Part shown: piece after piece, positions 37,501-49,228 of the stretch
How positions within the stretch are numbered: position 1 is the first letter of the stretch
Layout: every line of letters begins with the position of its first letter
Assembly: GCA_903813345.2 (NCBI GenBank)
Contig: CAIIXF020000009.1
Span: 560,001 to 624,000, forward strand
Origin: Owenia fusiformis
Taxonomy: Eukaryota > Annelida > Polychaeta > Sabellida > Oweniidae
Reading direction: 5' to 3'
DNA: 64,000 nucleotides
Notes under the pieces: model-generated
What the model was told of the DNA's origin: nothing
Database searches by the model: none
What the model saw: only the letters and a program-made list of their open reading frames with translations
Translations under genes and position numbers: made by a program

Positions 37501-40500
37501 TCTTGCCTAAGAAAATAAAAAGTTTTGAATTTACAGTAAAACCTGTATATCTGAACACTTGTCTTACAGAAATTTCTTCGATTGGATAAGACAAGATTAA
37601 CAACATTTTAAGCAACACATTTTCATATTAGTATTTGATGCTATTATGAATGAGATTTTGTTATCTTTTTGCAAAGATTTTAAATACTCCAATACAACAA
37701 TTACCCTGGATTCCAATTGGTAATATTACCCTCTGAAAATCAAAGGACTCTAAATTTAAAAGTACGAAAAAGTAAAAGTCACAATCCAGTAAATCATGTT
37801 CTGTATTGGTTATGATATCAATGCCATTCTTACAAATTAAGGGCAAAATATGATTACCTTATTTACTCATTTTGAAAAATTATTTTTGCACTTGTATATC
37901 CAGAAAAGTATGATATCATAAATCTATTATAGCTAACAAATATATACACTGGGTTTGGGTCAACAAAATGGGTCAGGGTTTATTGGTAAGTTCTATTTAC
38001 CTGCTAAGTTGTGGCGTTCTTTTCCTTGGAGTTACTCTTGGGGTAATGGTTCTATTCCTATCATTTTCATAGAACTGGTCTAACTCTTGCTGCAAATCTT
38101 CAACATCCTTCTTTAGAAGCTTGATCTGTTTACTGGAAAACAAAATTTACATTTCATTCAGTTAACTTAATATCAGAATTATTTCAGAAAACTTGTCATA
38201 TTTAGTTTATTCCAATATTTTCTTTATTTGCATGGTTCAGCCATCTTGGATTACCAAGGTATGAATCAATATTCTTTTTGTTCCTTTACAGATTGTCATA
38301 TTACAAACATTATACAAATTTCGGAGACATGTCAAAACTATTCAAAACATTTTGAGAATTTTCTAAAAATGGAAAGGTCCAAAACTGTTGTTTAGACATG
38401 AAATGGTGGTTTTATGTAAAAAAATTATTGAAAAGCTCACTCTTTCTCTTCTCCCTTTTTCCTGTAATGTAACCTATCCTCCTTGAGTTTTTTGATGGTT
38501 CCTCTCTGTTTTTCATTTTCTTCAATAAGTTCAGTTTCTCGTTTGTCTAACTGATCAAGTTTCTGTGCCATGTTACCCTCTAGTGATATCTTCCCTGTAA
38601 TGAAATAAAGGAAAATGATTTATCCCATACATGGAAGTGTTTGAGGTACAAAAAACAGGTTTGTAGAGTTCTACTGACATCAGTGGGCATGATATATAAC
38701 TTGACATTCCTGCTACATCATAATGTTGGTGCATTTTAGTACATCATATACCCATAGAATAATAGTTCAGTTCAGTAATGATGTCTTACCTGATGTGTCT
38801 GCACGCCGACTGCCTGTCTCTGATGTCATGGATATTGTATCTATATTATTCTTTTCCATTTTCTGAAATATAATACAAGTTTTAAGTCTTTATATTTCTA
38901 ACTCGGGGACTATTTCCACTTATTCATTGTACAGTAAAATCTGTATATGTACACCACTCTCCTCCGAACACCATTTCTCTGTCATGATTTTGTAATTTTC
39001 CATTGATTCAAATATTAAGAATAACATTCTCTAAAAAAAGTCAATGTGGTTTAATATACAATGTATGTATTTACCTTTTCTAGTCTTGAGATTGCACCCA
39101 TTAATTCTCTTTTATTCATGTCTTCATAGTCTTTTTCTGAAAAAAAAACATAGACTCACATCATCTTTTCATACAGTCAAATAATGTGTAAGTATTGTAC
39201 ATTAACAATGTACACACGTGTTATAAATGTAACATTGGAAATATACAATACATGTTCTAATACATACGAATGAGCTACATATATTTGACACATGTACATT
39301 TTCAGTTTTGGTTTTATACCAACAAGTGAAATATTCTGCAGGTAAAGTTTTTTAATGATGCAAAACACACAGTGATAAAGTGATAAATATCACACTTTTT
39401 TGTTGAAAATCTAAAATGGCAATCGAGTAATTTATCAAGCATATCTGAAACCTAAGCAGATCTTGGCACAAGTCTGCCCTTGCATCTGTAAACATTACAA
39501 GTTGAATAGGTGAGCAGTTTTCTCAAATTTTGAAGACAAGGATTATGTGTATCCTGTATGTCCATCAGGAAAAGGCAATGACAAAATAGCACTTTGAAAA
39601 GTGAGTTAAAATAGTGTATATACTTGAAATATACATTGTGTGTCATATAAAATGCCATAGAATTAAAGGTGCAACAATTAGTACAGAGGGGCCATTCAAC
39701 GATCATGGACCATCGTCAAAATATATTTAAGTTTGGATGTTTCATCAAGACTAACATAAGTTTTTATGATCTAGAAAGAAAACCCCAGGATGACTGATTC
39801 TCCACTTGAAATGTCTTGGATCTTGAAAATCTATAAGTGGAACTCCCTTTATAGAAGCTTTGAACTGAATTTACACTTCTTAATTCTGAAATTGATAGTT
39901 TGTCCATACATTTTAAGAAAATAGGTATGTCAAAGAAGATGTTAAAGTCCCCGTCTAAAGTTTGAAAATATTTTTTTATCATTCATTTACTATTTGTCAG
40001 GACTTAAGAAGTGATTTTAGAGATTTTTGAACAAAAAAAAAATTTTGAAAAAAAAGTTGTGAGCATTTCATTTTTCAAATATTCAAATTTCCCGCCATTT
40101 TTCAAAAAAAGTTGAAATTTCTTAATCATCAAATATTTCTTAATGCATTTCAAAAAAGATTATCTTTTTAACACCAATGCAAAGATTGAACAAAGGACAA
40201 ACTATTTCAATAATAAAATGCCATATTTAATGTGCCACTTCAATGTTTTAGCATATCAAAAATATTTTGAAACATTAGTGATGTCACTAAGGTACCAAAA
40301 ACTTTTTGAAAAAAATTGAATTTTTTTTTTCGATGTCAAACTTTCCTAAATATGCTAGACTTTCATAAAAAACCAATGTTGATTGTCTAACCAGGTTAAA
40401 AGGAAGAAAAAATTATGTTTTAGATATCATTGTACCATTGGTTTCTATGAGAACTAAAATTTTGAATGCATTTTTCTCAGAACCATTTTCATGCACTGAT

Positions 40501-43479
40501 AAGTTCATTTCTCTCTTATTTATGAACTGATTTTCTTAATTTTTTCGGCAAAAAACATGGGAGGATGAATGCTATGCATTGGTATGAATTGTGGCTAATT
40601 AGAAGATATGAGTGACCTCTAAAAGTTGGTTTTAAATAAATTCACAAATTTCAGAACAAAAAGTCTATCATAAACCACTTTTTGAAATTTAAAAAGAAAG
40701 TTTCATATATCACACTTTGATAATATTGGGTAAGACTACAATATAAGCCAAAGTGGTTTAAACTTTATATGGGGCCTTTAAGCCAAAATGTTGGCCTGAT
40801 AGCCCAGAAAAAATAAAAATTTTCGAATTTTCGCTCTACAGTCCTTGTTGCCCCTTTAAATGAACCTAAAGCATGCCATTATAAGGCTGACTAAGTGCAT
40901 ATCAATGTATGGAAAACCTACTTAGAGAATTTTTATCTTGAGCATGCTGTTCAAGCGCAGATTCAAGGTCCTGTTTTAGCGTTCTATTTTCTGACTGCAA
41001 TCGTGTGTTTGTCTCATTCATTCGGAGTATCGTTTCTTGTAAGGCCTTCATCCGACCTGGAGTTTCTTTGACAGGCGCTGCCTTGGTGTGACTGTGTATG
41101 AAAAAGAGAACGAATGTTATTAAGTTGTCAAGTTGAATCCTAACCTTTGCTACATAACTGAACCTGAAGTGAAATCATGTGCATGGGTATTTATACTTTT
41201 CATTTTTTTTTCAATTTATTTATATTTCCTTGATATTGATATAAATACAAATGTATGCCTTTGTTAACTTAATAACATTAGCGGCAGAGTAAAAATTAAA
41301 AATATAACACAGTGCATGGGTATTTATACTTTTCATTATACAAAACATACATGCTACATTCATTCCTAATGAAATATTTTTGCAAATAGTAAATTATTTT
41401 AGATGGCTTCATATATTTTTATTAGGTATTTATTAACAACTTACTTCTTCTTTGGCGAGTCTATCGTATCTGCATTTCTCAATCTCACAATCTCCTGATA
41501 CATCATTTCTGTGTGCAGTTTCATCTCTTCAATCTTTGTGGATTTTATATCTGCTTGTAGTTTACTGGAAAATGTTCAGGATTGGATAATATGAGGGCCG
41601 TTCAATAAATATAAATACAACGAGATGTTTTCCAATAAATAGTGCATCATTTTTATCAATCAGAGAAACCACAATATATTGGCTAGATTTGTGATGTCAT
41701 AGGTTGTACTTTCTCAAAATTAGCAAAAAGTTATCATATTTTTGCACGGACAGATCAATACCTGCAACCAATGACATCATCAATCTAGCCAATAAGTTCT
41801 AGTTTCTCTGATGGATCCAAGATGGCATGATTTATCAGAAACATCTATTGAAGGCAATATTGTCTTTAATCTATGAAAATTCCAATGGTTTGTTTCAATT
41901 GTTTTTTCCTTACTTGTATGCTGCCTCTTTGTCTCTATATTGCTGTTCAACCTTTAGTATCTTCTGCTTAAGGCTGTGTATTGTCGTCCCTGCATCAGGC
42001 CGCCTGTCTGCTAGGGTACGCCTCATTTCATCACCCTAAAGATAAACATTTCATTCAATTATTGATTTAAAAAATATTAATTGTTCGCGTTCCAAACAAC
42101 CAAACAAATAGCAAAAACAAAAAACAAGCAAACAGTTTTTTATACATTGACTGAAATGGAGAACCCCTAATTATTGATTATTTTAGTAAAAATTAAACTA
42201 AAGCAAAACTATTGTACCTTGGATGGATCTAGAAGTTTCTCGATATCTCTTTCTTTTTTCAGATTATCTTCTTCAACACGTCGTAATTTTGACTTCAACG
42301 TTGTGTCCTGCACTTTCATGGCCTGGATGGTTTTCTTGAGTTCAAGAATCTCATCATAATATTCCTCAGAAGATTTATATGCTGGAGTACCTGGGGAAGG
42401 TTTACCTGAAACACATACAGTAAAGTAAAACCTGTCTAATACGAACACCTCTGGTACCGTCAAAAAGTTTTCGCATTGAGAGGTTCAGATATATGGGATT
42501 CACTGTAAATTCATAAGACCACTGATCAATTGGAGACTCAACTTGCGCTCTTGAAATTGCATTATTAATTTCAAAATTCCGATCAAAAATTGCAAAATAT
42601 GCCAATTTCTCATAATTTTTCTCCTTTTCAGGTGATGCAACTGAACTTCTACATGGGTGATAGCCTAATGTAATAATATCTGAGAGCTTACCAGTTGGGT
42701 CTATAGTTCCATTCTTGCGCCTCTCAGTCCCTGCCAGTTGCCTCATATAGTGACTAGTGCTGTTGTATGGCATCGCCCGACTTGACTTCAGACCAGTCAT
42801 TCCATTGGGAGTGCTCTCTGTACTTATGCCTACAAACAAGGAAACAAAGAATAAATACAAATAGTTTGTACATTTTATCAGTTGTTGTTTACTAATGCAT
42901 TAATGCATACAAATTATGAATTTTGTAAATATTCAAATATTTTTTACAAGAACACAATAGGGAGTTTAAGTTAATGCAATTTTTTTCACAACACAAAGGT
43001 GAACGAAAAATATATAAGCGATGCATTTGTTTGGGGGATTGGTCATATGTATAGGTTGGCATTTCGATTTTATATGCAAGCTTAAACTCCCTAATAAATC
43101 CTTTACACAACCTTGAAAAAGTGATCAATATATGAAATGATCTGCATATATGCACCCAACAAAAGTGTACAATTTCTGATTTACTGCATTTCAAGATATA
43201 GCTTAACAAATATTGGAATGACCACCCCACAAAATTACAAAACTCCAGAGGCAGACTGTCAAAGTAACTTATAAGACACTCTTAAGCTTTGCAACAGACC
43301 ATATGACCTTGGCAGTGTTCAATTAAAAGTAACTTACCATGGCCTGTTTTTCTCAGTGTATCAGTCCAATATTCCGTTGCCGATTTCCTGGTTGTGTTAA
43401 CCCCACGTTTAGTACCATGTAAACCTCCTCCCTGTTTAACAGCATTCAACCACATTTCTCGTGTGTTTCCGCCACTCAT
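28586..43479 (-). CDS. IQCE: IQ motif-containing protein E
   Basis: Ciliary adaptor that, with EFCAB7, anchors the EVC-EVC2 complex at the cilium base for hedgehog signalling. Seventeen exons 5' to 3': 43479-43338, 42829-42692, 42405-42218, 42035-41914, 41564-41445, 41091-40922, 39136-39075, 38862-38790, 38594-38441, 38132-38001, 37506-37293, 33180-33058, 31599-31433, 30954-30835, 29971-29925, 29247-29096, 28675-28586. They total 2214 bp, 737 aa (human 695). The YYDEILELKK/KLRRVEEDN/IEKLLDPSK stretch (about 108-156) and RRPDAGTTIHSLKQKILK match IQCE. Coiled coil continues to about residue 415. Five IQ motifs are centred on I490, I528, I551, I585 and I625; human has two. Exons 11 and 12 look like an internal duplication (VRxFTENxAAxxIQxGW in both). 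The Ser/Arg-rich tail ends ISDDDDDDDIIF, like the acidic end of human IQCE. An in-frame TAG upstream of the ATG supports the start. Confidence 0.95.
30188..30443. repeat. Imperfect palindrome in an IQCE intron
   Basis: TTTGTCCATCCTCC and ACCCCCTGCTATAA on the left are mirrored by TTATAGCAGGGGGA and AGGAGGATTTGTCG on the right. The plus-strand frame here is an artefact of this element. Confidence 0.6.
31690..31885. repeat. Palindromic repeat cluster in an IQCE intron
   Basis: GGTTTATCCC/GGGATAAAC, GGATACAGCATATATCC and several inverted copies of GTTATGTAC/GTACATAAC lie within about 190 bp, suggesting overlapping MITE-like palindromes. Confidence 0.5.
32165..32410. repeat. Minisatellite, about 18-20 bp unit
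   Basis: About twelve copies of CAAATGAACCACATGTATTC with point variation. The minus-strand frame across it (repeated CGSF) is a repeat artefact. Confidence 0.8.
32690..33037. repeat. Minisatellite, 20-bp unit TGTAACATCACATTGCAAAC
   Basis: About 17 tandem copies, with alternation between CATTGCAAAC, CATTGCACAAC and CATGGCACAAC variants. It ends about 20 bp from the donor site of IQCE exon 12 (33058-33180). Confidence 0.9.
33335..35090. repeat. 160-bp satellite array inside an inverted-repeat-bounded unit
   Basis: At least six copies of an approximately 160-bp unit containing CCGTCAAATGGTTTGGCTGG (near 33646, 34219, 34379, 34541, 34701 and 34861). The array ends in a CCCGCC-rich tract (34911-34943) and a GGTACGATAAAAACCATGGG hairpin. 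The whole is bounded by ATATATGAGCC(T)CG/CTGGCTCATATAT inverted ends, suggesting that a transposable unit amplified the array. Confidence 0.75.
33817..34208. mobile_element. MITE inserted in the 160-bp array
   Basis: Perfect inverted termini GGACGATTCTCGGTTTGGAG then AAC at about 33818 and its complement ending near 34205. Inside, two direct copies of a segment around GCGTTATCCCTGCTTC(A/G)GAC. It splits a satellite unit between CCCTG(A/T)AAA and TTTCA. Confidence 0.8.
35342..37052. mobile_element. Outer Tc1/mariner-like element, split by a second element
   Basis: TA-flanked inverted termini CAGGGTGTCTCGAAAGTATG then CCCCCC. The subterminal GACACTGG and the GTAAAATTGAACTT segment near 35770 also pair with the left side (near 35520), giving a long fold-back. 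The right arm is interrupted by the element at 35925-36992. No recognisable transposase. Confidence 0.75.
35925..36992 (+). mobile_element. Inner mariner element with transposase N-terminal remnant
   Basis: TA-flanked termini CAGGGTGTTCCATATGTTTC then AGGAATGATGCTGT are inverted at the two ends. A plus-strand frame (36497-36718) reads RVYEWYKRFKSGRE, the conserved helix-turn-helix end of mariner transposases, and in-frame residues upstream continue the similarity after a stop. The catalytic part is missing, so it is non-autonomous. It lies within the right arm of the outer element. Confidence 0.85.
37534..37580. repeat. Pogo/Tigger-like terminus; related ends at 38932 and 42418
   Basis: CAGTAAAACCTGTATATCTG then AACAC fits the conserved end of pogo/Tigger elements. 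Similar ends occur at 38932 (CAGTAAAATCTGTATATG) and 42418 (CAGTAAAGTAAAACCTGTCT then AATACGAACACC), all in IQCE introns. No complete element is seen. Confidence 0.5.
39942..40781. mobile_element. 840-bp MITE with TTAAAG termini
   Basis: Left end TTAAAGTCCCCGTCTAAAGT; right end, in complement, TTAAAGGCCCCATATAAAGT. The interior is AT-rich without coding capacity. The TTAA ends are compatible with a TTAA-targeting family. It lies in the intron between IQCE exons 6 and 7. Confidence 0.55.
41593..41825. repeat. Mariner-like end and palindrome in an IQCE intron
   Basis: GAGGGCCGTTCAATAAATA resembles a mariner terminus. Inside, ATCAGAGAAAC and ATTGGCTAGAT are mirrored by ATCTAGCCAAT and GTTTCTCTGAT. 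Truncated, with no coding capacity. Confidence 0.5.
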
Positions 43480-44355
43480 GACTCTGTTCTAGTTGGGCAC
43501 CTTAAAGTATAGACGTTAATGCTATAAAAGGCTCTTCCATTAACAGTAAGACATATGCATCAGTAGAAGCCTCATCATGGGGTTTTATTAGAAGCACGCA
43601 ACAGCCGATTTTCTCATTTTGATTTTACAAAACTGTTTCTTGATTTTGAAATATTTCAATTGATTCCATGTTAAAATCATAATTTCAAATATTTCTGCCT
43701 GTTGTTTTCATCTGTAGAAATTCTAGTGAAATTCCTGACTTGGTGGGCTATGGTATTTATTTAGTTGAGTGTCATAAATTGAAACTTTCTTAATACTTCA
43801 TGTAAACATGATAATACTTATTTACTGATATCTTGAATAATGTGTATACTGTGTAGATATCCTGGGTAGCCTGTTACAGCTCACTTTGGTTCTGTTTTAA
43901 TCAATAGCTACATCAAGCTGTATACATACCTATAATATCTAGAAATAATACAGTATTATATCCAGATATTATGGATATGTATTGCTTCTTCTATTACCAA
44001 ATACAATCAATATTGTCAACAATATTGTTTGTATGTATGGAAATATGCAAATAGAAATGATAATTTGTGTTTCAGGGACTTTGCAGAGAGAATCAGCTCA
44101 GCCTTTTTCAAAATACAACAAATGCAACTACAATAAATCTGAGTATAATGCACCCTTGACTCAGCTATGAGAACTTTTAAATTGTGAAAGATCAAGACAA
44201 GGATATTTTCATCAGTTTTGAAAACTGCTTCAGATGATTTGAAATATAAGAAATGCTCATCCACAGGGGAAAAATATTCATTGATTAATAATAAATAATT
44301 AATTTGAACAAATTCATTGCATGTTATGATTAAGATAACATCCCACAAGAAAGTA

Positions 44356-44530
44356 CAGTAAAAACTCTATATCCAAACACCTTTCTAATTTGTCCATCTT
44401 CCAATGTCATGGCCCTTTAGGTCCCATTTTTTATCTACCATTAAAAAACTTGAAATGTAAATACCGGCCAATCAAAACCCTTTGACAGTTCCAAGTGGCG
44501 TTCAGAGAATACCGATTTTTCAGTGTAAAT
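44356..44530. repeat. Pogo/Tigger-like fragment
   Basis: Starts CAGTAAAAACTCTATATCCA then AACACC. A weak complementary segment GAATACCGATTTTTCAGTG closes the other side near 44505-44525. Probably a non-autonomous remnant. Confidence 0.4.
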
Positions 44531-45179
44531 AATGATTGAAAACAAGACTTTTGATGTGTATCAAACCAGCCTCTTATTAGCATGGATATTACTAGGATTC
44601 ATAAGTGCTTGGCAGAAGCCAAGTTTAATCAATATAGTCTGACTAATTACAAAAAATCTCTACCTATTAATACCGCTGTTAAGAAATCTGAATTTGGTAA
44701 TATATTATATTAGAGATTTGAAATCAAATCAAGAGCACTGCTTTATGAGGAGAAAAGGATAGAAAATCTTTGAAGTCAATTCAAGGAAATTCAATAAGTT
44801 GACTCAAGTGTAGCCAGGATGATAACGTTCCTTATAAGTAGTATTTTTACAGGTTGTTGCCCTATTTAAATAGCAAAACACTTACTTTTGGATAATGGTG
44901 ACAATGCGCCTTTTTAAATAGACCTTGTAACTTAGAAGTCCTTAATGACCTGACAAGTTTTACCAGAATGTGCGCCTATTCATTTGAGCAATTCAATAGT
45001 AAACTTTCTCTTGAAAAAAGTAAAATCTTCTATATTTGTTGAATTTTCTTGCGTGAATCGCTGCATCTGTTCATTTTGTTCAATAACTGGGCGTGGAAGT
45101 AAGTCATATTTTTTTTCAAAAGATCATCAAAAGTTACCTTTTTCAAAGGCTTCACTGGTCTCATAGAACAGCCTTTGGT

Positions 45180-45610
45180 CACTAACAATAAGCCGCTAGA
45201 AAATCTTAACTTCTGGAACTGAAATACTGAATTCAGCTGCTTACTTTATACCTCCATATGTTCCCTACTTCTCCATACTTCGCTTGCAAAAGTCCGTAAG
45301 TTATCAGCTGCTTATGTATCAAGCAGAACTTGACTTTATCTCCATGGACATTTTGTAGTGGGAACTCAAAATTGGTGGTTTTGATGTAAATTCCCAAAGT
45401 AGCATTCAGAGATTTTCAAATTAACTTTAAAAATGGCTGAACTTCCGGGTGTTCTCTTGCGGTTATCACTGGAGATTTCAAATGCTACTTCATAAATTGT
45501 TGTCAAAACCGCCATTTTGATTTCTCACTAGAAAAAGTCAAGTCAGGGATGAAGACAAATCCTGATCAACACAAAAGCAGCTGATAACTCGTTCAACAAG
45601 TTAAAAACCT
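45180..45610. repeat. Diverged palindrome
   Basis: The left half (ATCAGCTGCTTATGTATCAA, GAACTTGACTTTATCTCCAT, GGTGGTTTTGA) is mirrored on the right by TCAAAACCGCC, AAGTCAAGTCAGGGATGAAG and AGCAGCTGATAACT. About 300 bp is clearly paired. Confidence 0.55.
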
Positions 45611-46036
45611 AGTCTCTTGGACTTTTTTAGCCCAAGTCAGTCTCTCTACTTATTTTCCGGCAACTTTTGCACAATTCATTATGAAAATACAAATATTTTA
45701 TCAGATAAATATCAATCAGAGTTTAGTGGATGCCGGAGCATCAATCAGATACCTGGAGGTGAGAAGGTTTCAACAAGAAACGTTGAAAAGATCACTGAAA
45801 TTGTCGAACATATTAGCTGGATCTAGGCGGAGATTCAGATCAATCACTGAATTAGATCGACGACTACATGGACTAGGTCTTCTTGCATTTTGCAAATTCA
45901 GTTTCAAATCAACATTGGATCGCATGATTTAAAATAAAAAATGTATTTGGAACTTGTTATTTTCCATGTCGTCTGAGCAGGAAGTCTTGCCAATGCGCCT
46001 GCGTGTAACCAGAAGTGGAAATTTCATGGCATGGAG

Positions 46037-46075
46037 GCGCATGCGCATTACCCAACTTCCTGAGAAGCCATCTTG
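46037..46075. promoter_or_regulatory. NRF1 and YY1-type promoter cluster
   Basis: A perfect NRF1 palindrome GCGCATGCGC (46037-46046) lies 20 bp from GCCATCTTG (46067-46075), the YY1 core. Together they mark TATA-less housekeeping promoters in animals. A further AATGCGCCTGCG lies just upstream near 45993. The nearest gene that could use it is IQCE (start codon 2.6 kb away, minus strand), via a 5' untranslated exon. An unannotated plus-strand transcript is the alternative. Confidence 0.5.
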
Positions 46076-47399
46076 AAAATTATCAACTCTTCAACATTTT
46101 TCATCAATTACACTGTCACCCGACTCCGGGTAGCCCGATATGGTTAGAAAAATGATACTTTAGAATGTTATGCATCGATTGAAGTAGGGTAAATGTTTCC
46201 AAGATTTCTTACATTTTTACAAAATACCATTATGAAGGACTGGAAATATCAAGTTTTGCATAGCCATCAATCTAAAGATGGCTATGTGCAAATATAGTAA
46301 GGCTATTCCGTGAGACAAGTACAGCATTTGAAAAAGGTAAATCAAAAGAATTTCTAGGGTTTTGTCCACAGTTTGCAGTAGGGTGCTACATTGAAAATTC
46401 TCAGATCTAATATTGATCAATTCAGCACTGTTTACAGGGCTACCCAGTAATTTGAGAAAGCAATAAAATATTTGTGTCTGCAAAGAGAAAAATGGAGTTA
46501 ACAAATTAGAAAGGAGCTGGGATAACAATCCATGACATGGAAATACATAGGAATGAAGAGTTTTAAGGGAGAAAAACAGAAAATCACTCTAAAAATTTCA
46601 AAATCATTTTTTGAAAAAATACAAAAATTACATGGCAACCAATGTGACAACTTACCTCAACAATTTATGGACAAATGTCAATAATTTCAGCTAACTCCTG
46701 CCTCTTATATATAAAACATCATATCATCGTTGAATAATGTCAAATGGGTGCCTGGTTTAAGAGAAAACAAACCATTTTCTGTATTTATCTGTTCAAAACA
46801 TCAACATTTTAGCAAATCTCGTTTTACATCTCGTCCTAGCAAGTCGCGTACATGTGCGAGATTACTGAACGAAAATCACAAATAGTTTCCCGGGAATAAA
46901 AATATTTCTTAATATTTTCAAAGGCTGACCGGTTGAATTTTGATAGAACAGTTATATCAATTTAGTCGAGCCTTTTAAAAAGCCAAGCTGGAACCATGTA
47001 AGGACTAAGAATTCCTTAATCTTGGAAATACAAATATGAGTTATTTGTGCATCACTTACCTCAATATACCGACCTGAAGACACAGCATAGGTTGCTGTTG
47101 TGTGAACATTTTAAGAAGAACGTGAATCTTTCTTCCACACTGTAAACAATGTCCCTCCGATTTCTGATGTCATCAAGGGTAATCTGACTGAAAAATTGAC
47201 ATTTATGCTTGGTGATGGGACTTTTTCAAAATGGGGGCCAGACTGTTTTAGATTATTTGACAGCATTGTAAAACGCTTATTAATCCAGTTGTACAGAGAC
47301 ATGTTTTATATGTCTCTGAGTTGTACAAGCCTCGAGATGTACATGTATGTCTATGATTATTTTAGTATAGGCTATATAACATTGTTTTAAAGAAATTAT

Positions 47400-47525
47400 A
47401 CATGACTTTGTATATTTTTATTCATACTGTATAGTTGTATCCCGGGAGTTGTATAGCCGGACTGGATGATCCATGCGCCACAGTGTTATAAAAGTGTTGG
47501 CAAATAAATAAATAAAATAAAACAA
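47400..47525 (+). repeat. Possible 3' end of a non-LTR retrotransposon
   Basis: A non-repetitive stretch ends in GTTGGCAAATAAATAAATAA then AATAAAAC, as LINE 3' tails do. No reverse transcriptase is seen upstream, so this is tentative. Confidence 0.3.
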
Positions 47526-47799
47526 GCTAATTTCTATAGTCTAGTCATGATTATCATGGATGTTTTTCAATTTTTGTGGATACAAATATCTTTTGTTTCT
47601 CAAGTTAATAAAATCATTGGAGTAGTTGAATATATAATTACTTATGATGGCAAGTTGAAAGCATTTACGTGATCATTACCGATTTACGTACATAAGCTTA
47701 GTGATATAAAATACTTATTAGCCTAAATAAGGATAATGTCCCCCAGCCCTAATTTTGTTCAGATGTATTTGAAGGACACTTCTAGGCATATCGCAGAGG

Positions 47800-47890
47800 T
47801 CGGCTTGCGGTGTCGAGGTGGTCGAATGCATTACCAGCGATTACTCTGATCTCGCACTTGTCTGTGTTGCTTGTAGGCTTGACACTTCAG
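47800..47890 (+). repeat. Possible tRNA-Ser/Leu-related SINE fragment
   Basis: GTCGAGGTGGTCGAATGCAT resembles the A-box half of a class II tRNA. No intact B box follows, and no cloverleaf forms. Confidence 0.25.
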
Positions 47891-49228
47891 CAAGGCACTT
47901 GGTAAAGTGCGGAATGACCCCTTTATAAGTTTGGTAACTGAAAGTTTCCATGAGATAGCACATCACAAAGCCTGTCAACCGTGTTGTCTGAGTTTTAGTT
48001 CATCATGATAAACCATGACATCTAGAATCTTCTCAGAGATTCAGGCTAAACAGAAAGATGCTATGAGTATCAGAATGATTTTAGTTGGGTTCCTTTAATA
48101 CTATGATTCGGAAATTTATGACTTTACTATGATGATTGATTTTTAAATTGCTAAACATAAGCAGTGCTTCAAAGGGGGACTGCTTGCGGACATGTAACCC
48201 ATTTTAATTTCTATTGCCCCACCTCGTAAGACCCTGGGTACACACAGAACACTTGCAGAAGTCTGTATGCTTTCATATGATTGTTTGTTTATTTGTTTGT
48301 TAGTTAGTTAGTTTGTTTGTTTGTTTGGTCTGTTTTTCTATATTTGATTAAAAATTGTTATAAACGTGATATAAATCAACATTACAATGAGCTATACTTT
48401 GAGTTGTTTATTTCAAGTTTGCAATTTGCATACATGTATTCTTTTACTTTCCCTTTCACCGTAACTATTGACAACGGCTGTATAAGTTCACTTATTTTGC
48501 AGGCATGACCAACGAATATCGCCATCTTGCCGGTTTCATCAAACCTCTCGCTTAACCCGGGATTAAGGTTTGTATTCTAAAAACCATTACTAGTCTCTAA
48601 AGAATTCCAGAAAATGTAATAGATATCGCATGAATTGGCAGCTCATCTCACGTGTCGTGATTTGATTACTAATAAATTAAATTCAAAGTGTATTTGATTA
48701 AAAATCAAGTTGTTTTTAAAATTCAATCATGATCAGATTGAATCTGATGTCATTGAATGTCTGTTCTGACATATATTGCGTGCGTGAGTTTCATGTATGA
48801 AAGGTTAGCACGGTATATCATGGATATTGTTAATAAGATGATATTCGAGAAACTATATATGAGTTGGAGAAATACAGGGTGGTCAAAAAATTCAATTCAC
48901 ATCTGATCCATTAATATATGTACTTAAACTGAAAGAAGGACACTTGTTGTTGTATGGAGGTAATCTTTTACTGAGAGGAATTAGTTAATAGTTATCGGAT
49001 AACTATTATTAACTTAATTCCTCCCAGTATCGTACCAATAAATTCATTTCTTTTCAGAACGTGTCAACCAACTGACTTTTTGTTTTAGTTCAGGATAAAA
49101 TTTAATTATCTCCAGAGAATTCAGTAAAACTCGACTTCGACCATTTTTGAAATAAAGATAGCCTACAATGTTGAAATTTTAAATACAAATCGAAATTACT
49201 ATGTGTTTGGCTAAGATAGGGTGTCATG

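Noticed and set aside
42402-42860. 152-codon minus-strand frame as a single exon
   Set aside because: Only 42829-42692 is exon; the rest reads through a GTAAGC donor into intron.
45617-45932. Overlapping plus-strand frames as a small gene
   Set aside because: No recognisable similarity, no supporting splice sites, and partial overlap with a palindrome.
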